A stretch of DNA of 64,000 bases from Burkholderia sp. BCC0322 (GCF_902833045.1 NZ_CADFDU010000011.1:62001-126000), one strand, 5' to 3'. Shown: positions 34,902-47,870, numbered from the stretch's first letter. Notes: a model not told the origin generated them from the sequence alone. Numbers and translations: made by a program.

Positions 34902-36416
34902 TTATTCGACGTGCTCGCCGTGCAGGATCACGTCGAGGCCTTCGCGCTCCTCTTCTTCCGACACGCGCAGGCCCATCGTCAGGTCGATCAGCTTCAGCAG
35001 CACGAAACTCAGCACGCCGCTGTAGACCAGCGTGATCAGCACGCCCTTGGCCTGCAGCAGCAGGCTGCCGTCGGCGCCGCCGATGTCCTTGACCGCGAAC
35101 ACGCCGGTCAGCAGTGCGCCGAGAATCCCGCCCACGCCGTGCACGCCGAACGCGTCGAGCGAATCGTCATAGCCGAGCTTCGACTTGAGCCACGTCGCCG
35201 ACCAGAAGCACACGATGCCGGCCGCGATCCCGATCACGAGTGCGCCCGCCACGCCGACGAAGCCGGCCGCCGGCGTGATCGCGACGAGGCCCGCGACCGC
35301 ACCCGACACGATGCCGAGCACCGACGGCTTGCCCTTCGCGATCCATTCGGCAAACATCCAGCCGAGCGCCGCGCAAGCGGTCGCGACTTGCGTCGTCAGC
35401 ATCGCGAAGCCGGCACGGCCGTCAGCCGCGACCGCCGAACCCGCGTTGAAGCCGAACCAGCCGACCCACAGCATCGAGCCGCCGATCATCGTCAGCACGA
35501 GGTTGTGCGGCGCCATCGATTCGCGGCCGTAGCCGACGCGCTTGCCGAGCACCAGGCACGACATCAGGCCCGCGATACCGGCGTTGATGTGCACCACGGT
35601 GCCGCCCGCGAAGTCGAGCACGCCGTCGGCCGACAGCCAGCCGGTCGGCTCCCACACCATGTGCGCGATCGGCACATAGACGATCAGCGACCAGAGCGTC
35701 ATGAACACGAGCATCGCCGAGAACTTCATCCGGTCGGCGAACGCGCCGCAGATCAGGGCCGGCGTGATGATCGCGAACGTCATCTGGTAGACGAAGTAGA
35801 CCGATTCCGGAATCGTCGGCGCGAGGTGGCTGACGGTCAGCGTCGTCGCCTTGTCGCCGTGGATGTAGTTCATCCCGTGCAGGAACGCGCGCGACAGGCC
35901 GCCGATGAAGCCGTTGCCCGGCGTGAACGCGAGGCTGTAGCCGACCACCGTCCACAGCACCGTGATCAGCGCGGTGATCGCGAAGCTCTGCATCACGGTC
36001 GCGAGCACGTTCTTCTTGCGGACCATGCCCGCGTAGAACAGCGCGAGGCCGGGAACCGTCATGAACAGCACGAGCGCGGTGGAGGTCAGCATCCACGCGG
36101 TGTCGCCCGAGTTGATCTTCGACGAATCGACGGAGAACGGCGCGGTCGGCGCGGCGGGGGCGGCCGGTGCCGAAGCGGCGGCAGCAGCCGACGCGTCGGT
36201 GGCGCCCGAGGCCGGTGCAGCGGCAGCGGCCGTGGCGGACGCGTCGGTTGCAGCGGGCGTCGAAGCGGCCGGAGCGGCGGCAGCCGAAGCGTCGGAAGCC
36301 ATTGCGGCGGGTGCGGACGCAGCCGCGGCGGACGCCGCGTCGTCGGCAAGCGCGGAGCCGACGCCGGCCGCGATCAGCGAGCCGGCCATCAGCAGGGACA
36401 TCAGAAGTTTGCGCAT
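34902..36416 (-). CDS. amtB: Ammonium transporter AmtB with an alanine-rich periplasmic N-terminal extension
   Basis: Inner-membrane trimeric NH3/NH4+ channel, blocked by GlnK at high nitrogen. 504 aa, about 80 longer than E. coli AmtB. After a signal peptide (~residues 1-24) there is an Ala/Pro/Ser low-complexity region (~25-93), then the Amt core with eleven helices: TALVLFMTVPGLALFYAGMVRKKNV, GFNAGSA, the twin-His pore residues in AFGVHGVGGILGALL and GGTVVHINAGIAGL. The C-terminal cytoplasmic tail binds GlnK. Linked to glnK as glnK-amtB, with 37 bases between; the N-terminal extension is discussed in the findings. Confidence 0.96.
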   Translation of the reverse strand: MRKLLMSLLMAGSLIAAGVGSALADDAASAAAASAPAAMASDASAAAAPAASTPAATDASATAAAAAPASGATDASAAAAASAPAAPAAPTAPFSVDSSKINSGDTAWMLTSTALVLFMTVPGLALFYAGMVRKKNVLATVMQSFAITALITVLWTVVGYSLAFTPGNGFIGGLSRAFLHGMNYIHGDKATTLTVSHLAPTIPESVYFVYQMTFAIITPALICGAFADRMKFSAMLVFMTLWSLIVYVPIAHMVWEPTGWLSADGVLDFAGGTVVHINAGIAGLMSCLVLGKRVGYGRESMAPHNLVLTMIGGSMLWVGWFGFNAGSAVAADGRAGFAMLTTQVATACAALGWMFAEWIAKGKPSVLGIVSGAVAGLVAITPAAGFVGVAGALVIGIAAGIVCFWSATWLKSKLGYDDSLDAFGVHGVGGILGALLTGVFAVKDIGGADGSLLLQAKGVLITLVYSGVLSFVLLKLIDLTMGLRVSEEEEREGLDVILHGEHVE

Positions 36417-36453
36417 CTTGGGTTTCCTCTTGTCGCTTGTCTTGTCTGTTCTG

Positions 36454-36897
<444 letters not shown>

Positions 36898-37147
36898 TCA
36901 TCAAGGGGTCGCATCACCTGATGTAAGGTGCGGAAGCCCGGCCGAATGGCCAACGTGGCCCGGTTTGCTGGCGCGGCGAAAGGATCGTTGCTAGAGTGCA
37001 CGCACGTCCCGGATCACCGGGCCATTCACCCATGCGGGCGCCATGCCCGGAATTCGCGCTCGGCGCGCACCATTTCCGGTCATGCGTGCATCATGGGCAC
37101 GTACGCAACTGAAGATGCACACTTTTTGTGCAAGGAAGGGGAATCAC

Positions 37148-37399
37148 ATGAAGCAACCCAGCGACGTTTTCAACGATCTGCAGTCGCGCGTCAGCGATCT
37201 GCTGAAAAACTCGCCGGCCAAGGACGTCGAGCGCAACGTGAAGGCCATGCTGTCGCAAGGCTTCTCGAAACTCGATCTCGTCACGCGCGAGGAATTCGAC
37301 ACGCAGGCGCAAGTGCTCGCCCGCACTCGCGTGCGCCTCGAGGAACTCGAGAAACGCGTCGCGGAACTCGAGCAGAAGCTCGCCGCGCCGCAAGCCTGA
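37148..37399 (+). CDS. ubiK: UbiK-type accessory factor (BMFP coiled-coil protein)
   Basis: 83-residue protein of the YqiC/BMFP family: a membrane-fusogenic N-terminal helix (DVFNDLQSRVSDLLKNSPA) and a C-terminal coiled coil (LARTRVRLEELEKRVAELEQKL). UbiK of E. coli assists the aerobic Ubi complex for coenzyme Q synthesis. The start at 37148 is preceded by GGAAGGGGAAT, a good ribosome site. It is divergent from glnK and lies upstream of comM, with ~325 bases of repeat-containing sequence between. Confidence 0.9.
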   Translation: MKQPSDVFNDLQSRVSDLLKNSPAKDVERNVKAMLSQGFSKLDLVTREEFDTQAQVLARTRVRLEELEKRVAELEQKLAAPQA

Positions 37400-37477
37400 C
37401 GCCCGACCCGGCCGCAAGGTCCGGGCGCGAGCCGCCGCGTGCGGTTCGCGCCCGCCGCGCCCGCCGCGCCCACCGCG

Positions 37478-37604
37478 CTGAAGCACTGAAGCACTGAAGC
37501 ACTGAAGCCACCGTACCGCTCTTCGTCGTCCGTCGTTCTCCGCAGCACCCCCGCTCTTCGCTGTTCATCGTTCTTCGCTGTTCATCGTTCTTCGCAGTCC
37601 GTCG
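37478..37604. repeat. Short tandem repeats between ubiK and comM
   Basis: Two clusters of direct repeats in the 326-base gap 37400-37725. First, four tandem copies of an 8-mer, CTGAAGCA, at 37478-37509 (the last ends CC). Second, TTCTTCGCTGTTCATCG (17 bases) occurs as a 16-base copy at 37555-37570, a full copy at 37571-37587 and a decayed third copy to 37604. No gene or terminator is obvious in the rest of the gap. Confidence 0.85.
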
Positions 37605-37725
37605 TTCCGCAGTGCCTCGTTCTTTCCCCGCGCCACGCCGGCAAGCGCGCACCGATTCCTCCGATTCCCGCGGCATGCGGCCTCGAACGGCCGTCGTCCG
37701 TCCGCCTTGTTAAAGGAGCCTCGCC

Positions 37726-39357
37726 ATGTCGCTCGCCGTGGTGCGCAGTCGCGCGCCCGCCTCCGGTCGTGCGCCGGACGTCACCGTCGAAGTCCATCTC
37801 GCCAACGGGTTGCCGTCGTTCTCGATCGTCGGCCTGCCCGATCTCGAAGTCCGCGAAAGCCGCGAGCGCGTCCGTGCCGCGCTACAGAACTGCGGCTTCG
37901 ACTTCCCCGTGCGCCGCATCACCGTCAACCTCGCGCCGGCCGACCTGCCGAAGGAGTCGGGCCGGTTCGACCTGCCGATCGCGCTCGGCATCCTCGCCGC
38001 GAACGGCCAGATCCCGGCCGACGCGCTGGCCGGCCGCGAATTCGCGGGTGAACTGTCGCTGACGGGCGCGCTGCGGCCGATGCGCGGCGCGTTCGCGATG
38101 GCGTGCGGTGTGGCGCGGGATTGGCAGTCCGCGGAAAGTGGCGCGGCCTCCGGTTTGGGTTCCGGCACGCTTTCCGGTTCAGGCAACGGTGCCCGGGGGG
38201 CCGGCCCGGAGCCGGGCTGCACCGCCGCGTCGAACGCGCCCGAGTTGTACCTGCCGCTCGCCAGCGCCGCCGAGGCGGCGCTCGTGCCGGGCGTCACCGT
38301 GTACGGTGCGCCGGACCTGCCCGCGCTGTGCGCGCACCTCACCGGCGCGCCCGACGGGCGGCTCGCCCCGGTCGCGGCACCGTGCCTCGACGGCCTGCCG
38401 ATGCCGGCCGCCCCCGATCTCGCCGACGTGGTCGGCCAGCGCGGCGCGCGCCGCGCGCTGGAAGTCGCGGCCGCGGGCGGCCATCACATGCTGATGGTCG
38501 GGCCGCCGGGGGCGGGCAAGTCGATGCTGGCCGCCCGGCTGCCGGGCCTCCTGCCGCCACTGACCGATGACGAGGCGCTGACGTCGGCGGCGCTCCTCTC
38601 CGCGAGCCGGCTCGGCTTTTCACCCGCGCAGTGGCGCCGGCGGCCGTTCCGCGCACCGCATCACTCGTCGAGCGCCGCCGCGCTGGTCGGCGGCCGCAAC
38701 CCGCCGCAACCGGGCGAGATCACGCTCGCGCACCTCGGCGTGCTGTTCCTCGACGAACTCCCGGAATTCGACCGGCACGTGCTCGAGATGCTGCGCGAAC
38801 CGCTGGAGGCCGGCCGCATCACGATTTCACGCGCGGCCCAGCAAGCCGACTTCCCCGCGGCATGCCAGTTGATCGCCGCGATGAATCCGTGCCCATGCGG
38901 CTGGCACGGCGATCCATCCGGACGCTGCCGCTGCTCGCCGGACGTCGCCGCGCGCTACCTGCGCAAGCTGTCAGGGCCGCTCGTCGACCGCATCGACATC
39001 CAGATCGACCTGCCCGCGCTGTCGCCGGCCGAGCTGGCGACGCGCGCGTCGGCGCCCGGCGAGCCGAGTGCAGCGGTGGCCGCGCGGGTCGCGCGGGCGC
39101 GGGCGCTGCAACTCAACCGGCAGGGCAAGACGAATCACATGCTGAGCGGCCGCGAGACGGACGACCTGTGCCGGCCAACCGACGAAGGCGAACGCCTGCT
39201 GCGCGAGGCCGGCGAGCGCTTCGGCTGGTCGGCGCGCGCGTATTACCGCGTGCTGAAGGTCGCGCGAACGATCGCCGACCTGGCCGGCGACCCGCTGCCG
39301 ACGGCCGCGCAGATCGCCGAAGCCATCCGCTACCGGCGCGCGCTGACGGCACTCTGA
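37726..39357 (+). CDS. ComM/YifB-family Mg chelatase-like AAA+ ATPase
   Basis: Bacterial helicase/branch-migration ATPase (ComM) that extends heteroduplex during natural transformation, found also in non-competent species. 543 aa: N-terminal ChlI-like domain (residues 1-125, SIVGLPDLEVRESRERVRAAL, FDLPIALGILAANGQI), an inserted Gly/Ser-rich segment (~131-170), then the AAA+ core with Walker A GPPGAGKS (259-266), LFLDELPEF Walker B, and the C-terminal domain ending FGWSARAYYRVLKVARTIADLAG. The CPCGWHG and RCRCSP cysteines are conserved in the family. The insert is not part of typical ComM (see findings). Confidence 0.94.
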   Translation: MSLAVVRSRAPASGRAPDVTVEVHLANGLPSFSIVGLPDLEVRESRERVRAALQNCGFDFPVRRITVNLAPADLPKESGRFDLPIALGILAANGQIPADALAGREFAGELSLTGALRPMRGAFAMACGVARDWQSAESGAASGLGSGTLSGSGNGARGAGPEPGCTAASNAPELYLPLASAAEAALVPGVTVYGAPDLPALCAHLTGAPDGRLAPVAAPCLDGLPMPAAPDLADVVGQRGARRALEVAAAGGHHMLMVGPPGAGKSMLAARLPGLLPPLTDDEALTSAALLSASRLGFSPAQWRRRPFRAPHHSSSAAALVGGRNPPQPGEITLAHLGVLFLDELPEFDRHVLEMLREPLEAGRITISRAAQQADFPAACQLIAAMNPCPCGWHGDPSGRCRCSPDVAARYLRKLSGPLVDRIDIQIDLPALSPAELATRASAPGEPSAAVAARVARARALQLNRQGKTNHMLSGRETDDLCRPTDEGERLLREAGERFGWSARAYYRVLKVARTIADLAGDPLPTAAQIAEAIRYRRALTAL

Positions 39358-39690
39358 ACGCCCTCGGAGGACAAAACCCGGCTGTCAAGACTTGACTTAT
39401 ACACAATTCCACGCATCCGGCCCTGGATCAGGGTTCGGCGAGACCTTTGCAGTACGGAATCCGCATCTCGTTGTTTTAATTGATTTTTCTCAAATCGCGA
39501 GCGAGCGACCAAACGGGCCGGAAGGCCGTCCCGCGCGGCTTGGCGGGAAATCCGGGCAACTTTTCAACAAAGTTATCCACATGCGCTGTGGATAGCCGGA
39601 AAAACCTCGCAAAATCCGGCGACTAGCGTCGAAAGCTGCGAATGAACTTTCAGTTGTCACAGAGTGTCCCCGCGCCCGCTCCGGCCACCG
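39358..39690. other. AT-richer intergenic region with three DnaA boxes
   Basis: 333 bases without a gene between comM and the lipoprotein gene (convergent). It holds TTATACACA (39397-39405), a perfect DnaA box TTATCCACA (39573-39581) and an inverted box TGTGGATAG (39587-39595, CTATCCACA on the other strand). The last two form a TCCACA-TGCGC-TGTGGA dyad. Also an AT-rich run at 39471-39495 (TTGTTTTAATTGATTTTTCT..). See findings. Confidence 0.7.
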
Positions 39691-40263
39691 TCAATCGAGT
39701 TTGAACGACCCGAAAAACTGGTCGAGCTGCTCCTGCGCAAGCGGCCCGTCGGCAATCACGACGGCCTGGTACGCGTGCCGGCCGCGCGCGGCGAGCCGCG
39801 CGACGATCGTCTTGTGCGTGCGATCGCCGCCGGCGGCCGCGCCCGCGATGCGCAGCTCGAGCCCGCTCACCGCGCCGCCGGCCGCGAGCGGCACGGGCAC
39901 CGAAGCCGTCTGCGGCGCGCCTTCGAGGTTGCGGGACAGCCCGGCGCGCAGGAAGTCGAGCGCCGCGCGGCGCGTGTCGTCACGGTCGTTCGGCAGCGTC
40001 AGCGTGCCGACCGCGAACACCGCGCCGTCAACGTGCGCGGCCTGCATCCGCATAGGCATCGACGCGCCGTCGATCGCCACCGGCTGTTCCTCGACGGTCG
40101 GCTTCGCCGGCAGGTCGATCGTGTAGCCGGCGTCGTTGTGCAGCGTGCGCCAGTCGTACGACGGCGAGCACGCGGCCAGCGTGACGCTCACGCACGCGAG
40201 CGCGGCGAAGTGTCGCAGCGGACGAAAAAGGGGGCGCAACGAAACGGTGACTTCCTTCGGCAT
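39691..40263 (-). CDS. Putative lipoprotein, function unknown
   Basis: 190 aa from the ATG at 40263. Signal sequence with lipobox: LRHFAALACVSVTLAACSPSYDW, acylated Cys in LAAC. The mature protein (~165 aa) has no domain I recognise; it starts DWRTLHNDAGYTIDLPAKP and ends FFGSFKLD. Its upstream in-frame extension has no signal or family support. GC content and codon use agree with neighbours. It is divergent from the TlpA-like gene at 40425 across ~160 bases. Start codon is uncertain. Confidence 0.75.
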   Translation of the reverse strand: MPKEVTVSLRPLFRPLRHFAALACVSVTLAACSPSYDWRTLHNDAGYTIDLPAKPTVEEQPVAIDGASMPMRMQAAHVDGAVFAVGTLTLPNDRDDTRRAALDFLRAGLSRNLEGAPQTASVPVPLAAGGAVSGLELRIAGAAAGGDRTHKTIVARLAARGRHAYQAVVIADGPLAQEQLDQFFGSFKLD

Positions 40264-40424
40264 GGCGCGGATCGGGCAGGAAAAAACGGGCATTATCCGC
40301 CGAACCTGAAATCCGGGATGCGTGGCCGCCGCCGGTGCGCAAGCCGCATTCGCGCTAAAATGAGCGCCGAATTTCGATGTCCTTTGCATCGATCCGCGTC
40401 ATCGACCGACTCCGAGAGCACCAG

Positions 40425-40961
40425 ATGAACACCACGCCTCCCGTCCGGCGCAGCGCCGGCCCCGTCCGCTACCTCGTCGCCGCCGTCGTCGTCGCGGCGA
40501 TCGCCGTCGCCGGCTTCTTCGCGTTCAACGGCAAGTCCACCGTGCCGGATGCCACGTTCACGCTGCTGTCGGGCCAGAAGGTTTCGACTGCAGGCGACCT
40601 GAAAGGCAAGGTCTATCTCGTGAACTTCTGGGCGACGAGCTGCGCAACCTGCATGCAGGAAATGCCGCAGATGGTCGACACCTACAACCGCTTCAAGGGT
40701 CAGGGGCTGGAATTCGTCGCGGTCGCGATGAACTACGATCCGCCGATGTACGTCGCGAACTACGCACAGACGCGCCAGCTGCCGTTCAAGGTCGCGCTCG
40801 ACGACGGCAGCGTCGCGAAACAGTTCGGCAACGTGCAGCTCACGCCGACCACCTTCGTCGTCGACAAGGACGGCAAGATCCTGAAGCGCTACGTCGGCGC
40901 ACCGCAATTCGCGGAACTCGACGCGCTGCTCAAGAAGGCACTCGACAGCAACGCGGCCTGA
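40425..40961 (+). CDS. TlpA-like membrane-anchored thioredoxin
   Basis: 178-residue periplasmic disulfide reductase-like protein: an N-terminal membrane anchor (YLVAAVVVAAIAVAGFFAF, ~residues 16-34) and a thioredoxin fold with redox motif WATSCATCMQEMP (C-A-T-C) and the cis-Pro segment LTPTTFVVDKDG. TlpA/ResA proteins reduce apocytochrome c or Sco/CtaC copper-site thiols; the oxidase cluster is 20 kb away, so no direct link is shown. The start at 40425 is the best in-frame ATG before the anchor. Confidence 0.9.
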   Translation: MNTTPPVRRSAGPVRYLVAAVVVAAIAVAGFFAFNGKSTVPDATFTLLSGQKVSTAGDLKGKVYLVNFWATSCATCMQEMPQMVDTYNRFKGQGLEFVAVAMNYDPPMYVANYAQTRQLPFKVALDDGSVAKQFGNVQLTPTTFVVDKDGKILKRYVGAPQFAELDALLKKALDSNAA

Positions 40962-41010
40962 GCGCCGCCCGATCCGGCTCGAGCCGCGCACCGCGCCCTT
41001 CCCCCGCACG

Positions 41011-41049
41011 ACGGACCGCACGACCGGGCAACCCGGTTCCGCGGTCCGT
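41011..41049. terminator. Bidirectional terminator hairpin between the TlpA-like gene and dctD
   Basis: Outer stem ACGGACCGC / GCGGTCCGT (9 bp) enclosing an inner CCGGG-CAA-CCCGG hairpin; TTGGCTTTT follows on the + side. It lies in the 95-base convergent gap. Confidence 0.7.
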
Positions 41050-41056
41050 TGGCTTT

Positions 41057-42421
<1,365 letters not shown>

Positions 42422-42506
42422 TTGCTCCTGACGGGCCGCGCGGCGGCAGCGCGCGCGGCGTCGTTGATACCGATCGTGCGCCGATCGGGCGGGCGGCGTG
42501 GCGCGC

Positions 42507-44516
<2,010 letters not shown>

Positions 44517-44520
44517 GGTG

Positions 44521-45810
44521 TCAGACGCCGGCCGTCTCGGTCGCCGCGACCTCACCGCCGCCCTTCAGCGCCTGGCGCAGCTTGTTGCGGTCGAGCTCCT
44601 TCTCCCAGGCCGACACGACGACCGTCGCCACGCCGTTGCCGACGATGTTGGTCAGCGCGCGGCATTCGCTCATGAAGCGGTCGATGCCGAGGATCAGCAC
44701 CATGCCCGACAGCGGGATCGTCGGCACGACGGCCAGCGTCGCGGCGAGCGTGATGAAGCCCGCGCCCGTGACGCCGCTCGCGCCCTTCGACGTCAGCATC
44801 GCGACCGCCAGCAGCGTGAGCTGCTGCATCCACGTCAGTTCGATGTTGGTCGCCTGCGCGATGAACAGCACGGCCATCGTCATGTAGATGTTGGTGCCGT
44901 CGAGGTTGAACGAATAACCGGTCGGCACGACGAGGCCGACGACCGAACGCGAGCAACCGGCCTTCTCGAGCTTTTCCATCAGCTGCGGCAGCGCGGCTTC
45001 CGACGAGCTCGTGCCGAGCACGATCAGCAGCTCTTCCTTGATGTAGGACACGAAGCGGATGATCGAGAAGCCCGTGACGCGCGCGATCGTGCCGAGCACG
45101 ACGAGCACGAACACGACCGACGTCAGGTAGAACGTGCCGATCAGCTTGAGCAGCGGCACCAGCGAGCCGACGCCGTACTTGCCGATCGTAAACGCCATCG
45201 CGCCGAACGCGCCGATCGGCGCCAGCTTCGTGACGATGTGCACGATGCCGAACAGCACGCGCGTGAGCCCGTCGATGAAGTCGGTCACGACGCGGCCGCG
45301 CTCGCCGAGGTGCGCGAGCACGCTGCCGAACAGCAGTGCGATCAGCAGGATCTGCAGGATCTCGCCCTGTGCGAACGCATCGACCATCGTGTTCGGGATG
45401 ATGTGCATCAGGAAGTCGACCGTCGACTGCCCGTGCGCCTTCGCCGCGTACGACGCAACGGCCTTGCCGTCGAGCGTCGCCGGATCGATGTTGAAGCCGA
45501 CGCCCGGACGCAGGATGTGCGTGGCCGCGAGGCCGAGCACCAGCGCGAAGGTCGACACGACCTCGAAATACAGCAGCGCCTTGCCGCCGACGCGGCCTAC
45601 CTTCTTCATGTCCTCCATGCCGGCGATGCCGGTCACGACCGTACAGAAGATGATCGGGCCGATCACCATCTTGATCAGCTTGATGAAGCCGTCGCCGAGC
45701 GGCTTCATGTCGGTGGCGAGCGCCGGATAGTAGTGGCCGAGGATCACGCCGACGATGATGGCGAAGATCACCTGCACATAGAGCACTTTGTAGAAGGGTT
45801 TCTTCTTCAC
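44521..45810 (-). CDS. dctA: C4-dicarboxylate/H+ (Na+) symporter DctA
   Basis: Inner-membrane carrier for succinate, fumarate and malate. The GTG at 45810 (GCAGGAA 6 bases upstream) gives 429 aa starting [18 protein letters not shown]; more distal in-frame codons lie in the untranslated leader. Features of the DAACS family: the serine-rich re-entrant loop [31 protein letters not shown] with the Asn-Met-Asp-Gly-type substrate/ion site, and [19 protein letters not shown]. It is the first gene of dctA-dctB-dctD and lies about 205 bases downstream of a sigma-54 promoter. Length is standard. Confidence 0.96.
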   Translation of the reverse strand: MKKKPFYKVLYVQVIFAIIVGVILGHYYPALATDMKPLGDGFIKLIKMVIGPIIFCTVVTGIAGMEDMKKVGRVGGKALLYFEVVSTFALVLGLAATHILRPGVGFNIDPATLDGKAVASYAAKAHGQSTVDFLMHIIPNTMVDAFAQGEILQILLIALLFGSVLAHLGERGRVVTDFIDGLTRVLFGIVHIVTKLAPIGAFGAMAFTIGKYGVGSLVPLLKLIGTFYLTSVVFVLVVLGTIARVTGFSIIRFVSYIKEELLIVLGTSSSEAALPQLMEKLEKAGCSRSVVGLVVPTGYSFNLDGTNIYMTMAVLFIAQATNIELTWMQQLTLLAVAMLTSKGASGVTGAGFITLAATLAVVPTIPLSGMVLILGIDRFMSECRALTNIVGNGVATVVVSAWEKELDRNKLRQALKGGGEVAATETAGV

Positions 45811-46014
45811 GATGGTTCCTGCAGAAGTAGATGAGCCGATGGAAACGGCGTCACGCGCGCAGGCGAATGCCAGGGGAGTCATTCGCCCGCGCGGCTGCCG
45901 TGCCGCAACAAGCGATGCCTCAAGACATCCGGAGGGGGAGGAAGGCAGTGGTCATCGATTGTCTCCTTGCTTGCTGTAGTAGTTCGGCCGGGGGGATGGC
46001 CGTGCGCTTTGTAT

Positions 46015-46030
46015 TGCAAGGTCGATGCCA
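46015..46030 (-). promoter_or_regulatory. Sigma-54 (RpoN) promoter of dctA
   Basis: On the - strand TGGCATC-GACC-TTGCA fits the -24/-12 consensus with exact 16-base geometry (GG and GC invariant pairs present). The expected start is near 46004, giving a leader of about 193 bases to the dctA GTG. Confidence 0.75.
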
Positions 46031-46089
46031 GGTTCCCGGAACCCTTCAAACCTTTGTTTTCATTGTATTTCTCATAATGCGGCAGGCAA

Positions 46090-46144
46090 GGAAATCCGGC
46101 ATTCCGGATTTCCGGAAAATATCCGTCCGGCGATCCGGACGGAT
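46090..46144. promoter_or_regulatory. Paired palindromes, probable DctD enhancer sites
   Basis: Two perfect inverted repeats with 10-base arms and 4-base spacers: GGAAATCCGG-CATT-CCGGATTTCC (46090-46113) and ATCCGTCCGG-CGAT-CCGGACGGAT (46121-46144). They share the core TCCGG-N4-CCGGA, their centers are 31 bases apart, and they lie about 97 and 128 bases upstream of the dctA start predicted from the sigma-54 element. The second could also act as the actP terminator. Confidence 0.65.
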
Positions 46145-46164
46145 GTGCTCATTCGTCAGACCAA

Positions 46165-47859
46165 TCAATGCTGCACGGCGCGGCCGGCCAGCACGCCCGT
46201 CTGCGCGTAGAACTCCTGCTGCGCGAAGGCCTCGCGCTCGCGCCTGGCGCGCTCGCCGCGATCCGCGAGCGAGCCGACGACGATCCCGACGAACGCGAGC
46301 GGCACCGACACGAGCGCCGGGTTGTCGAGGAACACCGGCGCGTACGCGTGGTGCAGCACGTCGACCCACACCGACTTCGACAGCACCGTGAGCGTGACCG
46401 CCGACCCGAGGCCCAGGGCGCCGCCGAGCACCGCGCCGCGCGTGGTCATCCCGCGCCAGAAGATCGACATCGCGAGCACCGGGAAATTCGCGCTCGCGGC
46501 CACCGCCGCGACGAGGCCGACCATGAACGCGACGTTCACATGCTCGAACAGGATCGACAGCCCGATCGCGACCGCCGACAGCGCGATCGTCGCCGCGCGC
46601 GAAATGCGCATCTCGACGCGTTCGTCGGGCTTGCCGCGCGCCCACATCTGCGCATAGAGGTCGTGCGAGATCGTCGTCGCGCCGGCGAGCGTCAGGCCCG
46701 CGACCACCGCGAGGATCGTCGCGAACGTGACGGCCGCGATGAAGCCGTAGAACCAGTTCCCGCCGACCGCCTGCGCGAGCTTCACCGCGACCATGTTCGA
46801 GCCGCCGAGCAGGTCGTGCGTGAGGTTGAACGTGCCGTTCGCGCCGAGCCTGAAGAACTCCGGATGCTGCGCGAGCAGCACGATCGCCGAGAAGCCGATC
46901 ACGAAGGTCAGCAGGTAGAAGTAGCCGATGAAGCCGGTCGCGTAAAACACCGACTTGCGGGCCTCCTTCGCGTTCGGCACGGTGAAGAAGCGCATCAGGA
47001 TGTGCGGGAAGCCGGCCGTGCCGAACATCAGCGCGATGCCGAGCGACAGCGCATTGGCCGGATCGCGAATCAACTTGCCGGGGCCCATGATCGACAGCGC
47101 GCCCGGATGCACGGCCACCGCGCGGCGGAACATCTCGTCGATGCTGAAGCCGAATTCGCCGAGCGCGAGCACGACGAGCAGCGTCGCGCCGCACAGCAGC
47201 AGCACGGCCTTGATCACCTGCACCCAGGTGGTCGCGGTCATCCCGCCGAAGAACACGTACACGACCATCAGCACGCCGACGATCAGCTCGGCCGTGCCGT
47301 ACGACAGCCCGAACAGCAGCTGGATCAGCTTGCCCGCGCCGACCATCTGCACGACGAGGTACAGCACGACGATCGTCAGCGAATTCGCGGACGTCAGCAG
47401 CCGGATCGGCCGCTGCGCGAAGCGGTACGCGACGACGTCGACGAACGTGAACTTGCCGAGGTTGCGCAGCGGCTCGGCGATCAGGAACATCACGAACGGC
47501 CAGCCGACCAGAAAGCCGATCGAGTAGATGAGCCCGTCGAAGCCGAACATGAACACCATCCCGGACAGCCCGAGGAACGACGCGGCCGACATGTAGTCGC
47601 CCGCGATCGCGAGCCCGTTCTGCAGCCCGGTGATGCCGCCGCCGGCCGTATAGAAGTCGCGCGTCGAGCGCGTGCGGCGCGCGGCCCAGCGCGTGAGCGC
47701 GAGCGTCGCGAACACGAACGCGAAGAACATCCCGATCGCGACCGGGTTCAGTTCGACCTTGTAGGGCATCGGGCCCGCGACCGATACGGCACGCGCGGCG
47801 GAAGAAACGAGCGCCAACGGAACAGCGAGCGCGCCGGGCGCGATCGAAGCATGTCGCAT
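46165..47859 (-). CDS. actP: Cation/acetate symporter ActP
   Basis: Sodium/solute symporter (SSS family) for acetate and other small monocarboxylates. The ATG at 47859 gives 564 aa starting [20 protein letters not shown], a signal-like first segment as in ActP; earlier in-frame codons overlap the neighbour. Family text: [50 protein letters not shown] and [21 protein letters not shown]. It starts 11 bases after the DUF485 gene. No acetyl-CoA synthetase (acs) gene is adjacent, unlike the E. coli acs-yjcH-actP unit. Confidence 0.95.
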   Translation of the reverse strand: MRHASIAPGALAVPLALVSSAARAVSVAGPMPYKVELNPVAIGMFFAFVFATLALTRWAARRTRSTRDFYTAGGGITGLQNGLAIAGDYMSAASFLGLSGMVFMFGFDGLIYSIGFLVGWPFVMFLIAEPLRNLGKFTFVDVVAYRFAQRPIRLLTSANSLTIVVLYLVVQMVGAGKLIQLLFGLSYGTAELIVGVLMVVYVFFGGMTATTWVQVIKAVLLLCGATLLVVLALGEFGFSIDEMFRRAVAVHPGALSIMGPGKLIRDPANALSLGIALMFGTAGFPHILMRFFTVPNAKEARKSVFYATGFIGYFYLLTFVIGFSAIVLLAQHPEFFRLGANGTFNLTHDLLGGSNMVAVKLAQAVGGNWFYGFIAAVTFATILAVVAGLTLAGATTISHDLYAQMWARGKPDERVEMRISRAATIALSAVAIGLSILFEHVNVAFMVGLVAAVAASANFPVLAMSIFWRGMTTRGAVLGGALGLGSAVTLTVLSKSVWVDVLHHAYAPVFLDNPALVSVPLAFVGIVVGSLADRGERARREREAFAQQEFYAQTGVLAGRAVQH

Positions 47860-47870
47860 GTCGGCCTCCG

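Noticed and set aside
37478-37604. CRISPR-like array
   Set aside because: The repeats are 8 and 17 bases and directly adjacent, without unique spacers, and no cas genes are present.
39397-39595. Chromosomal replication origin at the DnaA boxes
   Set aside because: No dnaA, dnaN, gyrB, rpmH or rnpA nearby and only three boxes; reported as a DnaA-box cluster only.
46121-46144. Palindrome downstream of actP as only a terminator
   Set aside because: The hairpin is followed by ATTTT only, and the first palindrome has the same core and regular spacing, which fits paired binding sites better. A dual role is not excluded.
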